Source of the DNA: Sweltsa coloradensis
Taxonomy: Eukaryota > Arthropoda > Insecta > Plecoptera > Chloroperlidae
Reading direction: 5' to 3'
DNA length: 64,000 nucleotides
Assembly: GCA_024449915.1 (NCBI GenBank)
Contig: JAMZAV010003237.1
Coordinates: 62,001-126,000, forward strand
How positions within the stretch are numbered: the first letter of the stretch is position 1; every line of letters begins with the position of its first letter. Positions 1-10,522 of the stretch are shown here, piece after piece. Position numbers and translations under genes: made by a program. The notes under the pieces are model-generated. The model was not told the DNA's origin and ran no database searches. It was given only the letters and a program-made list of their open reading frames with translations.

Positions 1-334
1 GTTTAATTGTGTGTTTTTTGTACGTCTTCCCTATATTTTTACTTATTACAATTTGATCATCATTAATCTATCGTTTGTAGAAACATATCGAAAACAAGTT
101 ATTAGCGACACGCTTGCAAAACTGTTTTTCCGAGGTTTTCCTGCTTTGCGAATGCAAAGGATTGAGTCCTCGAGAAACAACACTGAAAATTGCTAACTCT
201 GGAAGTAGGTACCATACCCCTCAAATACAAAAATTTGTAAAAAAAAAAAAAAAAAACGGCAGCCAAGCTCTCCTTCCAAAGTCTTCGGCTGTGAATGCTG
301 TTTTGAACTGAAATGCCGAACCACTCATTAGTCA
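1..334. other. No gene recognised
   Basis: AT-rich sequence with an A-run of about 18 at 238-256. Short open frames here show no protein-like motif. I see nothing I can assign. Confidence 0.5.
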
Positions 335-560
335 TTTTCAATTCAATTTCAATTTCAATTTAAATGCATTTTATTTCTGCAATATACAATACAAACAAAA
401 TGCAAAGTTATGAGCATACCAAATGATGACAAAAATAAATATATTAAATATACACAATAGGAAGCCCGCGTAAGAGAACACCTCTTGTGTGCGGGCTGTC
501 AATAATAATACACATATCATTTTTATGCGGAAACAGATAGATGTAACAAAAAAAATAACG
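335..560 (-). mobile_element. LINE 3'-end fragment with TTGAAA-type tail
   Basis: Read on the minus strand, this segment ends in AATAAA-like sequence followed by a short run of TTGAAA/TTGAA repeats (complement at 335-361). Such tails are usual for CR1/L2-group LINEs. Just inside lies a compact stem-loop at about 472-498: outer stem AGCCCGC/GCGGGCT, inner stem AAGAG/CTCTT. No reverse-transcriptase sequence is attached, so the copy is severely 5'-truncated. The LINE assignment is inferred from the tail and hairpin only. Confidence 0.45.
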
Positions 561-783
561 ACTTAAGGCCCAAGTATCCCTAGCCTGGCACGCTTCGTTG
601 ACTTTTGGAGGCAAAGTGGGTGTGTAAAATAAGCGCATTAGGGGCAGAGTCAGAATCCTTTCACGGTATTTCTTGCTCGCCGTTCATTGGTCACTATATC
701 AGGTTTTTTGCCACAGTTATTTTTTGTGTGTCGCTAGAAAATCCTATTGAAATGTGCTTTCAGTCATCCTAGCGTCTTGGGCC

Positions 784-966
784 GGTGGCTTCCCTCAAGG
801 CCCGTTCCCGTAAGGCCCGATACCTTTTTTTCCCTTAAAGCCCACTTTTCTACCTGTAGATAAAGACCATGTTACACAAGGGTGTATTCCCTTAAGGCCC
901 GTTACCGTAAGGCCCGTTCCCGTAAGACCCGTTCCCTTAAAGCCCGTTCCCGTAAGACCCGTTCCT
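784..966. repeat. 15-bp minisatellite (CCGTAAGGCCCGTTC)
   Basis: About seven imperfect copies of a 15-bp unit, consensus CCGTAAGGCCCGTTC with CTTAAAG and GTAAGAC variants. They lie in two blocks (about 795-840 and 890-966) separated by about 50 bp of unrelated sequence. The unit length is a multiple of three, so the array stays open in a minus-strand frame and produces a Gly/Thr-rich pseudo-ORF (795-995). I regard that as a by-product of the repeat, not a gene. Confidence 0.75.
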
Positions 967-1247
967 AATACTTTTTCGGTGTGGCTTGTTGACATGTGTG
1001 TTGTTTACTTGCTACCAACATTACTTCATCTGTGCACTTATTCGCTTTTCACTCTTTTCACTCTCCAGTGTAACAATCGCTTTAAGAATTAGTAAACGGT
1101 GTCATTAGAGCCGTTTAGCAACGTAGACTCTAAATACGAATTTAATTTACTTTAATTTAATTTCTATCTTTATTTATAATTAAATAAAAATTTAAGTACC
1201 GATGCCAATGATTAATTGATTACATCGTCTTTATTTAGGTGGGGATT

Positions 1248-1340
1248 ACAGCCAGTAAGACTTTCTCTTCCGCTTTAGCTCCGTTGAGAAGAAGGTTCTG
1301 GGTTTGATCCCCGGTTTGGGCAATAATTAATTAATTACAA
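1248..1340 (+). repeat. tRNA-like (SINE-type) sequence
   Basis: Contains a B-box-like GGTTTGATCCC inside a possible T-arm (CTGGG stem, 7-nt loop, CCCGG stem). A convincing acceptor stem and D-arm are absent, so it is not a functional tRNA. A tRNA-derived SINE remnant is the likeliest reading. The surrounding 967-1618 is otherwise unassigned AT-rich DNA. Confidence 0.35.
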
Positions 1341-1732
1341 GTTGTAACTCAGTTTAACACAAAGACATCGTTATGGACTATGGACTATGAACTTTAATCC
1401 TTACTTATACACAAAAATAGTTTTACTAATGAAAATGCATAAATATCACACGTTTACATTTTAAAATAACGAATCTAACTAAATAAAAGAATAATGAAAA
1501 TAATGAATGAATATGTTATTAATAAATGTTGACAAAATATATTTGTTTAAATATGTAGTAATTTTGTTTAAATTTATGTTAAAAACTTTGTGTGCGTATA
1601 CCATAACATATATTAAATCAGTGGCGCGCTGAACCCTTGAATCGAACAGGAGCAAGCCCCCTCTTACAGGACCCACCCACCCTCACAAATAAACACATGA
1701 ATGGGGGGTCTGGGGACTTAGCCCCCCAGGTA

Positions 1733-2512
1733 ACATGCGGGTCCGGGGCGCATAGCCCCGGAAAATTTTTCAATTCTTAGGGTGTGTTTGGTGCGTTTTA
1801 ACGAGTTTTAAGCACAGAAAATACCTTTTTGGTAACAGAATACAAACCCATTACATGCAAGAAAAAAACAAAATTCATCAGTCCTCCAAGACGTTTTCAT
1901 TGTTCTTAATTTTCACGCCCCATGCGACATGCGGGTCCGGGGCGCATAGCCCCGGAAAAATTTTCAATTCTTAGGGTGTGTTTGGTGCGTTTTAACGAGT
2001 TTTAAGCACTAGAAAATACCTTTTTGGTAACAGAATACAAACCCATTACATGCAAGAAAAAAACAAAATTCATCAGTCCTCCAAGACGTTTTCATTGTTC
2101 TTAATTTTCACGCCCCATGCAACATGCGGGTCCGGGGCGCATAGCCCCGGAAAATTTTTCAATTCTTAGGGTGTGTTTGGTGCGTTTTAACGAGTTTTAA
2201 GCACTAGAAAATACCTTTTTGGTGACAGAATACAAACCCATTACATGCAAGAAAAAAACAAAATTCATCAGTCCTCCAAGACGTTTTCATTGTTCTTAAT
2301 TTTCACGCCCCATGCAACATGCGGGTCCGGGGCGCATAGCCCTGGGAAAATTTTTCAATTCTTAGGGTGTGTTTGGTGCGTTTTAACGAGTTTTAAGCAC
2401 TAGAAAATACCTTTTTTGGTAACAGAATACAAACCCATTACATGCAAGAAAAAAACAAAATTCATCAGTCCTCCAAGACGTTTTCATTGTTCTTAATTTT
2501 CACGCCCCCTGG
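1733..2512. repeat. Tandem array, four units of ~195 bp
   Basis: Four near-identical units begin at about 1733, 1927, 2122 and 2317 (spacing 194-195 bp). Each starts ACATGCGGGTCCGG and carries the hairpin CCGGGGC-GCATA-GCCCCGG. Low divergence suggests recent expansion inside the host hAT-like element. The motif TTTGGTGCGTTTTA within each unit recurs in the hAT MITE near 18500, implying related hAT families. Confidence 0.9.
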
Positions 2513-3395
2513 CTGGTCTGGTCCCCGTTCTGCACTCAGAAATTTGACCGACAGATAGGCTTGATTTCATTTCGATTTGCTTATACAGATCATATCATTA
2601 AAACGTCCTAAAAGAAAAACTGGGACAATTACCCGTACCGGGTGTTTTTTCTAGGGACAGCAGGACAGGTGCCTGAATTCCAGGATTATTAATATGGAAG
2701 GTAGAAGTCTAGAAGATAACAATTCAGTAACATTACCCTCCAACATAGAGAAAAGAAATATTTTAATTGAAGAAACGTATGTAAAATATCAAGTCAAATT
2801 TAATTCCTTGTGCAAAATCAAATCATATCCAACCTCTTACATTTTAAGATACATCGTTATATGATGACACAAAATACAGAAAACATCATTAAAAGATTTA
2901 AAGAGCCAACGAGTTCGTTGGCTCTCTAACAATGGTCGTTTTTATGTGATTTATTTTAACAGCTGTTAATAATAAACTTTATCAGACCTGTGGTATTGTT
3001 GGTACTTGGTATGGTAGAAGATAACAATTCAGTAATGTTACTCTCCAACATAGAGGAATAAAATAATTATTTTTTAATTGAATAATCATGTGTAAATAAT
3101 CATGTGCAATATCAAGTCAAATTGAATTCTAACTACAAGATCAAACCACCCAATCTTTTAATATTTTAGCTACATCGATAAAATATGAAACAGAAAATAA
3201 AGAACACATTTTAAACAGGCGAACGACTTGTTGATTTTGTTACGACACGTCGACAAATGTGAGGTGACACAACATCAACGGGATCCACCCACTGAAGGAA
3301 CTTCGAAGTGAATTCTCTAAAAGTAAACCTTTTGTTCTCAATAATATATTTTTTAAATATAGGTTTATTTACCTAAAAAAGGGGGTTTCATTGAT

Positions 3396-3640
3396 TGGAT
3401 GAGCGTAGCGAAGCGAAGATTCCATTTCACTACACTGGAGAAAAAAATCCGGAATGTTTTTTTTTTGTTTTTTTTCCCTGTATTTTTGTGTGTTTGTCAG
3501 CACGATTCCGGCTAAACCGATACTTCAATTGCGATGAAATTTTCTGGAGGCCTTCGAAATCTCTGAACTTAGAACTGCCACGTTTTTGAGCGCAATTTTA
3601 CGATTTTACGATTTCTAGAACTTATAACTCATTCACAAGT
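3396..3640 (+). mobile_element. HINE-like element, subfamily A, 5' fragment
   Basis: Begins TGGATGAGCGTAGCGAAG and follows the subfamily A consensus through the ACACTGGAGAAAAAAATCC block, a T-rich stretch and GCACGATTCCGGCTAAACC. Homology fades after about 3640 and the hairpin/CCTAG 3' end is missing. The fragment is embedded in the hAT-like element. Confidence 0.75.
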
Positions 3641-3802
3641 TTTTGGAAAACCCTTTGGAAAACAACTATGTAGATATAGTTTATTATTAATTGTTTACAA
3701 TGTCCTAAATATGATGAGGTAAATAAAGTATGAAATAAAATAATAAAAAATAAAAATGGGGTGGGTGGGTCCCCCCGGGGACCCACCCACCCACCCCTTT
3801 AG

Positions 3803-3826
3803 GACCAGGAGCAATTGCTCCTGGTC
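3803..3826. repeat. Perfect 24-bp palindrome beside a second long palindrome
   Basis: GACCAGGAGCAATTGCTCCTGGTC in two 12-bp arms is perfectly self-complementary. It directly follows another inverted repeat at about 3757-3797 (GGGTGGGTGGGTCCCC / GGGGACCCACCCACCC). Part of the motif (CAGGAGCAA, ACCCACCCACCC) also occurs at the left end of the same hAT-like element, so these are subterminal transposon structures. Confidence 0.8.
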
Positions 3827-3848
3827 TTATATGGTCAGCGCGCCACTA

Positions 3849-4499
3849 TATTAAATTATTTAGTGTTTTCCTTTGTAAATTAGTTTTTATAACAGAATAG
3901 GATCGACGTCAAATAAATAAATACAAAATAACACTTTTCATCAAATTAAGTATTACATGTTATTATTCAGTTTAAAACAACGATATCGTTATGGAGCAGC
4001 AAAGTAAAATGCAAAGTAAAATAAAAAGTTTCAATTTTGATGTAACATGTACACTGAAAAGTGTATAGCTCAATGCGCGGCAACGTAAACAAGAAGCATG
4101 AATAGTGACGTGTTAAGGAACTGTTACTTAAATGGGTCCATGAAGCTGCCCCCTCCCCCCTCCTTTTTGTGAATGTCTGCATTTTTTTTTATTGAATAAA
4201 TACAGGTTTACATCCACCAAAATTAGCATTCGCTGTCCACAAAGCCATAACGAGTGACTTGTCTGTGGGAAAAGTGTACAAAAACAAATTCTGGATCGGA
4301 CGGTTCTGACAATTATACAAACATTTTTCCCTCGATATTTTTATTATTTTATTATAAATAATAAATAATAATAATAATAATAATAAAATAATAAAAAATC
4401 AAATTAAATACATAAATATCCTAAATTAAACCAGATATAGTATAATATTTATTTTAATTATGTTACAAGGAACAAAGGAAGTATTTTTAATTTCCATTT
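3849..4499. other. No gene recognised
   Basis: AT-rich intergenic DNA with an AAT/ATA simple-repeat patch near 4345-4400. Nothing else assignable. Confidence 0.5.
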
Positions 4500-5065
4500 T
4501 CACAGAATCATACGATTCAAGTTAAACAATTTAGGGATAGAATACTCCAGTGTTCGCGTACCATATTGATTAATGTATGCTGGTATTTTGAAAGAAAAGT
4601 GTTGACCTAAGTCTCGTGTTAACTGAGTGCTTTTGAGATATCTTGTACAGATCACTTAATCAAAAGTCGAAATTGAAATAAATATTGGACCGGAAGAAAA
4701 TAAAAGAATATGAACAAATCTTGTGTGTGCATGACAGTAAGGTGATTATTGTCAGATATTATATGACGCAACATTTTAGATTGCAACACTTATTTGTTGT
4801 AAATAAAAAGCACTTGCATTCGCCCAAGCTAGCAAACCATATGAAATAACAGATTCAGCTAATGAGACGTATACAGCACGCAAAGAAGAACGAGGTAAAA
4901 TAAATTTTAATTTAAATATAGTTGATAGGCACAGCTTGTAAGCTTTCTGCAGACTAAATCAATGTGAGGCTTCCAGCTGAAATGTCTGTCTACCATAAGT
5001 CCCAGGTATGACTACTGACACATTCTATTTCTTCCACGCAATCACATGTGTAATTATTATTATAC
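4500..5065 (-). pseudogene. CR1/Jockey-type LINE reverse transcriptase, C-terminal relic
   Basis: Three-frame reading of the minus strand gives disconnected but ordered pieces of the RT thumb and C-terminus: a YLG-x-MVDRHFSWKPHI-like segment, then CRKLTSCAYQLY, then SLAESVISYGLLAWANAS, then a basic tail. This order (LG...L.W..HI...C.KL....Y.L......YG...W) is typical of CR1/Jockey LINE ORF2. Several frameshifts and stops make it non-functional. It lies just downstream of, and in the same direction as, the larger CR1-like copy at 5085-10490, but its C-terminal region is distinct, so it is a separate, older insertion. Confidence 0.65.
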
Positions 5066-5252
5066 CGATTATGTAAACAAATGTATGTAATCTTTATTGG
5101 CAACAGGGCATAAGCCCCACAAGTGCAATATAATAAACACAGTGAATACAATAACACATTTACATATACATTAAATATTTTATACTAAGTTTATATCGAA
5201 TCACGGCATGTATCCGGGGGGGGGAAACAGTTACATATAACAGACGCACTCA

Positions 5253-5370
<118 letters not shown>

Positions 5371-5775
5371 ACCACACACACATATCACACCCACAATGTA
5401 CTACCTAAAGTATTGCAAATAAAATGTTTATACTTATTCAAGTTTTCATTGATATCAACATCTGACAGAGCGGCTATTTTGTTGAAGGTAGCCTGTAATC
5501 TATTAATACAACAATATTTAAACAAATCAATACGGCACTTCAGTACGAGGAATACAGCATGATTGCGCGTATTGCGCTTTATTGCGCGGAGGAACATAAA
5601 AGTTAATGCCTGCAAGAAGAGTACTAGCGTCTACCATACTGTTGACTATTTTTGAAAAGAAAAACCATGTCACTGTACACCCTCCGGGTTTTGCAATGTC
5701 ATAATGTTGTATTCCTTGCACAGGGATACGTAGTCGGCTCTATGGTAGATCACATTCGATTTTGCACACTGAAAC

Positions 5776-7326
5776 TTACGAAACGTTGTGTACTCTTTCA
5801 ACCGATCTAATTTTAGTTATTTCATAGGGATTCCATATTACAGTTGCATAATCGAGATGTGGTCTGACCAGAGATAAATACAATCGCCTCGTTGTGTTTA
5901 GAGAAAAGTCTTTGAAGCAGTTGCGTTTAACAAATCCGAGAAGTTTTAAAGCTTTGGGAAGAACATGGGATAAATGAATATTGTATTTTAAATCGCTAGA
6001 GATAAGCACACCAAGATCTTTTACGTTGGCTACTCTTACAAGGTTTTCTCTGTTTAAAGTGTACATGAAAATTACTTTATTTTTAAATTTTGTTGTAAAT
6101 GTTATAACGTTGCACTTTGACACATTTAGATTTAGCTTCCAGGTTTTACACCATTCGCTCAGGGAAGTGATGTCTGCTTGAAGTTTGTCACAGTCAATTA
6201 GGCTCCGTATCGGCAAATATAGCTTGAGGTCATCTGCGTACATCAGACAGCTTGACCACGACAAACACAACGGTATATCATTAACAAAAAGAGTGAATAG
6301 CAAGGGTCCCAAAGTTGACCCCTGGGGGACCCCAGAGGTGACATTCTCTACAGTTGACTTGATGAATCGATAACGACTGTTTGTGTACGCCCACTTAGGT
6401 AACTGGAGATCAAGTTAAAGAGCGCACCGGAAATACCGTAACCTTGCAACTTGTGGAGAAGGAGGTCGTGATCTACACTGTCAAATGTTTTAGTAAAATC
6501 TGTGTAAATAGAATCTACTTGCACTCCCTCATTCAAATGCGTAGCTATACGTGGGTATATATGGCAAGGTTGGTCAGAGTTGATTTACGACGCACAAATC
6601 CATGTTGTTCGGGGCAGATGTAGTTTTTTATGTGTCCATAAATGTGGTCGAACAACAAAGTTTCGAATATTTTTGAGAGAACAGGGAGCAGCGATATTGG
6701 TCGATAATTATTTACGGTGTACCTGCTGCCTTTCTTCAGCACTGGGGTGACATGAGCGTGTTTCCACCGAGTCGGGAAAACCCCTTCGCTAATCGCGCTG
6801 TTGTAGATGGTCGCAAGAGGCACAGATAGTGACCGTCGACAGTATTTTAAAATATTTATGGAATTTCATCTGGCCCTGGAGACTTACCGTTGACAAGCTT
6901 CCTCAGGCAGTTGTCTACCGCCGCACGAGAGATTTTGAAGAGTGGGAGATTGCAGTTCACGTTGATCAAGAGTTCAGGTGTAGTGGGTGCGGCTTTGGAT
7001 TTCGGCGTAAACGTACTTGCAAAATATTTCGAGAACAATTGACAGCACTCGTGGATGTTTTTAGCAGTTTCTCCGTCCAGCTTCACTTCGATCGGAATTC
7101 TTCTCTGACGCGTTTTTTTGGCGCACAAACCGCCATAGCAACTTTGGATTTTCCGATACGTTCTTGTCAATGTTACGTACATATGCGGTGTATCTAATAT
7201 TTTGCTGACGTTTGTAATGTGAACGTTTGACTTGGAATTCAACCCTGTCACTGTCCAACCCAGTTCTTTTCCATTTTTTGTGTACACGCGTTTTATCTTT
7301 AAGGGCTTCAATAGTTTCCTCATCAT
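5776..7326 (-). pseudogene. CR1-like reverse transcriptase domain, frameshifted
   Basis: The RT domain is in four pieces in shifting frames. 6856-7326 is a linker ending in NGKSPGPDEIP. 6545-6823 carries VTPVLKKGSR and NNYRPISLLPVLSKIFE. 6348-6536 carries DFTKTFDSVDHDLL (motif A aspartates) and YLSGR. 5776-6312 carries GPLLF, the catalytic LMYADDLKLYL box, then WKLNLNVSKC and DLGVLISSDLKY. A VPQGS box lies between the last two pieces at about 6320-6340. The protein would copy element RNA into DNA at the nicked target. All core motifs are recognisable, but frameshifts near 6830, 6540 and 6330 preclude a single product. Confidence 0.85.
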
Positions 7327-7712
7327 ACCAGGCTGGGTATTTGGATGAATTCACTTTAATAGTAGGTACGGTGTTTTTAATCACTCCATTGAGAATACTG
7401 TAAAACATGTCACACATCGTGTTTACGTCCAGGCATTTTTCCATCCTGCTCCAATTACAGTTTTTCAATTTGATATTTAATTCAGGTAGGTTTGCTCTTT
7501 TCCAATTGAACCTCACGCGGTTGGTTGGCTTATAATTGTTGGGTTCAATAGGAAATTTGAGATGGCACATGACTGGGGAGTGGTCGGAATCAACTGCTGG
7601 CAAGGCAGGTTGACAGGTCACGTGAATATCGGCATTGTTTACAAATACAAGGTCCAAAAAATGGTTGTTGCAGGTTGGAAATGGAATTTTTTGAAAAAGT
7701 TGCGTTTCACAG
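7327..7712 (-). pseudogene. CR1-like endonuclease C-terminal part and linker
   Basis: Minus-strand frame running from the insertion boundary at 7712. It contains NNHFLDLVFVNN and VDSDHSPVMCHLKF. The latter is the SDH-type catalytic motif that closes AP endonuclease domains of LINEs. It is followed by a basic spacer (KYPAWYDEETIEALKDKTR, then Lys/Arg-rich sequence) leading into the RT. This half continues the endonuclease begun at 9478-10475. The open frame carries on upstream into the inserted LTR sequence only by chance. Confidence 0.8.
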
Positions 7713-9477
7713 TGTAACGTGTCATGGGATGACACATTACCCGTCCTTACTCGGCTGGTCAGGTACAGGCTTCTCGTCATATTTACGTCACGATGCAGAT
7801 GATAAGCACTTTGGGATAGGTGACGGCATTTGGGGTCCGATTGGTTGCCAATGCGCGCATCGCGATTCCGATTGGCTAGAGGTCGAGTGACAGGACCAGA
7901 TCGGCTTGGAAGGCGAGACGGTTTGGCCAGTGTTACCGTGGGAAGGAGAGCGAACAGACCGAGAGTGGGACGAGCTTGGGTTCGAGTCCCGACTAGTACC
8001 GTGGAGAACAAGACGCATCGCGACGTATCGTTTGAATAGTGTGATACTCCATAAGAAAACTGTGTTACGCGCAGTATAAAGCTTTTGTGGTTTAGTTCGA
8101 GCCCCGGCAAGAGGGAATTTCAGGGCAGAACGAATGTGAACTGCTCCACGTACCGATTAGTTGCCGAGTTATGTTTTGGTGGCACCTAGCAGGGGCGTTT
8201 TAAGGTTGTGTATGAACCGAGAAGAGGTCCGAGGCGGAGAAAGTGCGTGAGTTATTTAATGCTCAGCTGTGCCGTGTATTATCAAAATACTGTTGCATTA
8301 CACCAGGTCGCCACGATACCAGGGATCGAAGCCGAGTCCCGTCGTGTATGAAATTAGAATAGCAATGATATATATTGCTTACGCTTTCGTTTGTTTTACA
8401 TCTATAAAGTATTATTGTTTATAGTTTATACTGAGAGTGAGCTCATTATAGTACGATCGGAGTGCAGTGCAGAGTTCCTACAAAGGGATCGATAGATTCG
8501 CCCAGCTAGTCGCGGCCGCTGTAGAGTGAGAAACGAACAGGTGTTTGGCTGATAGAAGTAGGCATACCGCGGGCGCTGTCAAGTGACGTTCCGTGAACTT
8601 CACACCTCTCGCGATGACGAAACCAGCTGCCCACGATTTTGGAGTGGGGGTAGCGTGAAGAAGCGCGAGACATCCCGACAGCCACTTACGTCCTAGAAGA
8701 GGGGGAGAGCGTCGAGACGTCAACCCGAGGGACGCTGCCCATGCTGAGTGGAGGGATGGCGCCTAGATTTTCCTGAGGGAAGAGGGGACCGAGTACGCGC
8801 CCTTCCGACGTCGGCGGCGCTACCGACGCCGAACTGAGGATCACTGAAGGCACCTCGACTGCTGGTCAGCTAAGTAACTGTGTGAGGGGGGCTAGAGGGA
8901 TCTTTTACAAGGCCTTGTTTTAGGATGTCCTAGTTTGTTAACCCTTCCACAGCACGACAGCTACTTCCGCGATTGACCGGATCTGCCAGCCCTAGTCTGG
9001 AGTGCCAATGAACATTGTTGTTTCTATAGTAATTTTTCACATTCAAGTTATGAACATTTTGTTGCTGGTAATTATTTTCACTCAATTTATACCTAGTTCG
9101 ACTCACAGTGAGGGGAGTAAGAAGATTTATAATTTGTATTAAACCCTGGACATCGTCCAGGTGAACATTATTAAACTAGTTCCTTAACTTTTGTATGCAT
9201 TTGTATACCCGGCCTACGAATGGCTCTTATTTAATTAAATCATATTACTCTACTTTGTGTTCCATTCATTTAAATTGGCTGGGTGCAACTAGTACGCCTG
9301 AGCCCGGAGGTTCCTGGTTACTCCATGAAAAACAAACAGGTGGCGCCCAAATCAAGTTGCCGCACACCCTAGGATCCACGACCCCCACTGACTTGTCTAC
9401 TAGCCGTGGGCCCTTCATCTTGGCCGTAGGGTGGGCACCTCCTCATCAGGGAAGTGAGGAGGGAGGTGGAGGTGAGG
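7713..9477 (+). mobile_element. LTR-retrotransposon fragment (one LTR, PBS, purine tract) inserted in the LINE
   Basis: The foreign segment starts TGTAACGTGTCA at 7713 and interrupts the LINE endonuclease exactly: flanking LINE sequences abut in frame if it is removed. Positions 7713-9338 have the look of a 1.63-kb LTR: TG...CA ends and a TATA-like box near 8077. A terminal inverted motif GTAACGTGTCA/TGACACATTAC lies at its start. TGGCGCCC at 9341 matches a tRNA-Lys primer-binding site. After about 90 bp comes a purine-rich run (9450-9477) like a polypurine tract, then LINE resumes. No pol sequence and no second LTR are present, and no 4-6 bp target duplication is evident. The interpretation as an LTR element is inference. 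Confidence 0.55.
9341..9352 (+). other. Candidate tRNA-Lys-type primer-binding site
   Basis: TGGCGCCCAAAT follows the putative LTR end (…AACAAACA, then GG). TGGCGCCC is the complement of the 3' end of eukaryotic tRNA-Lys and is a common PBS start. Only the first eight bases fit well. Confidence 0.45.
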
Positions 9478-10475
9478 TTACAACAGATAAACTCTTTGAA
9501 CATGTGGTTGATCTCGGTGTTAGTACATACCGGAATAAGATCATGAGGGTCAAGGTTTCCGCGAGCTTTCCACGTAACACCAGGCAGGTTAAAGTCCCCA
9601 CAGAGTATAACGCTATCTTGTACGCCGAGGTGTGATTGAACGAGCGAGACGTTGGCCCATAGCTTCTCAATAAAATCTGTTGTAGGTTTAGGGAGATAGC
9701 AACTTCCAATGTAGAGACTGTGCTGACGGTGTGTCCTTATTTGCACCCAGACAATTTCAGATTCAGCCGTTTCAAAATCTTCGCGCCGCACGGATGACAG
9801 TTCAGTGTTTACGGCTATAAGAACCCCACCCCCCTTTGACTTGTGTTCCAGTGACCGATCGTTTCTATGGGTGACATATTGATGACTGTCTAATACTTCA
9901 CTGTCAAAAACATTTGGATGTAACCATGTTTCCGTAACACACACCACGTCGCACTCACTGTTGTCGGCGAAGAACGTATTGAAACTCTGCAACTTGTTAC
10001 CTCCGGAGATGCTTCTTGCGTTCATGTAGTAGAGTGACAGTTCCCGATCAGACGCTAGGGGACCCGGATCCACGTGCTGCGAGCGTACGTTGGAGGTCTC
10101 GGGGCCAGGGTTGACTTGGATGTCGCCGGCAATTAGCAAGAGGCACAGAGCTTGAAACACGAGCGAGGGTGGGTTGCGAACCCTGCGACAGGGTCTGTTG
10201 ACTGTTGACGGGGGTGGTTTTGTGCTCTTGGCTGCCACGGAAGACGACGCGAGACCGGCGGATGAGTATGCAGAGAAGTTAAAACACCGTTTTGAGTACA
10301 GAAATAGAGAATTATTAAAACTGAAACTGTTACACTTGTCACTTGTTATAAAAATCTTGTAAGTACCCACTGCCAGAACTAAAAATCCGAGAAGAACTAT
10401 GAAAAAAACTGATTTGTTTGAGGAGCGTAAAATACGTGCGTCTTTACCGGGCGCCATCTTGGCGAACACGAACAC
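9478..10475 (-). pseudogene. CR1-like ORF N-terminus: hydrophobic segment, 2A-like motif, endonuclease 5' part
   Basis: The open frame starts at Met 10475 (a second Met lies six codons in). Residues 22-42 form a hydrophobic, membrane-like stretch. Residues 112-125 hold a 2A-like motif ending NPGP. From about residue 147 the AP-endonuclease fold begins: YYMNARSI, VCVTETWLHPN (catalytic Glu), KGGGVLIAV, GSCYLPKP and LCGDFNLPGVTW. The frame then reaches the insertion at 9477 and drifts into foreign sequence to 9369. The endonuclease would nick target DNA to prime reverse transcription. The 2A-like element would separate the N-terminal leader during translation. The part before the insertion has no internal stop, so this end is better preserved than the RT. 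Confidence 0.8.
10101..10142 (-). other. 2A-like ribosome-skipping motif
   Basis: Encodes LLLIAGDIQVNPGP at residues 112-125 of the LINE frame. The family consensus is D-x-E-x-N-P-G-P. Here Gln replaces the usual Glu, while Asp118, Asn122 and the final P-G-P are kept. A leucine-rich run precedes it, as in known 2A sequences of CR1-like elements. Activity of the Gln variant is uncertain. Confidence 0.75.
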
Positions 10476-10522
10476 ACTAATGACTAAACTATTTTCAAAT
10501 TGTCTTCTCGGAATTGATTAAG

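Larger units (their letters stand above)
1619..3848. mobile_element. Non-autonomous hAT-like DNA transposon with 8-bp TSD
   Basis: The ends are inverted repeats: CAGTGGCGCGCTGA at the left and its near-exact complement TCAGCGCGCCACTA at the right. Flanking it are identical 8-bp direct repeats TATTAAAT at 1611-1618 and 3849-3856. An 8-bp duplication and a CAGTGGCG terminus are hAT hallmarks. The 2.23-kb interior has no transposase frame. It holds a four-unit tandem array, a HINE-like fragment and strong palindromes near the right end, so it is a non-autonomous carrier. Confidence 0.85.

Noticed and set aside
795..995. Gly/Thr repeat protein on the minus strand
   Set aside because: Product of a 15-bp minisatellite whose length is divisible by three; no start context or neighbouring exons.
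1733..2512. CRISPR-like or other repeat-spacer array
   Set aside because: Whole 195-bp units are repeated with no unique spacers, inside a eukaryotic transposon.
9369..9477. C-terminal part of the 368-codon LINE frame as genuine protein
   Set aside because: From the insertion border at 9477 downward the frame reads antisense LTR-leader sequence by chance.
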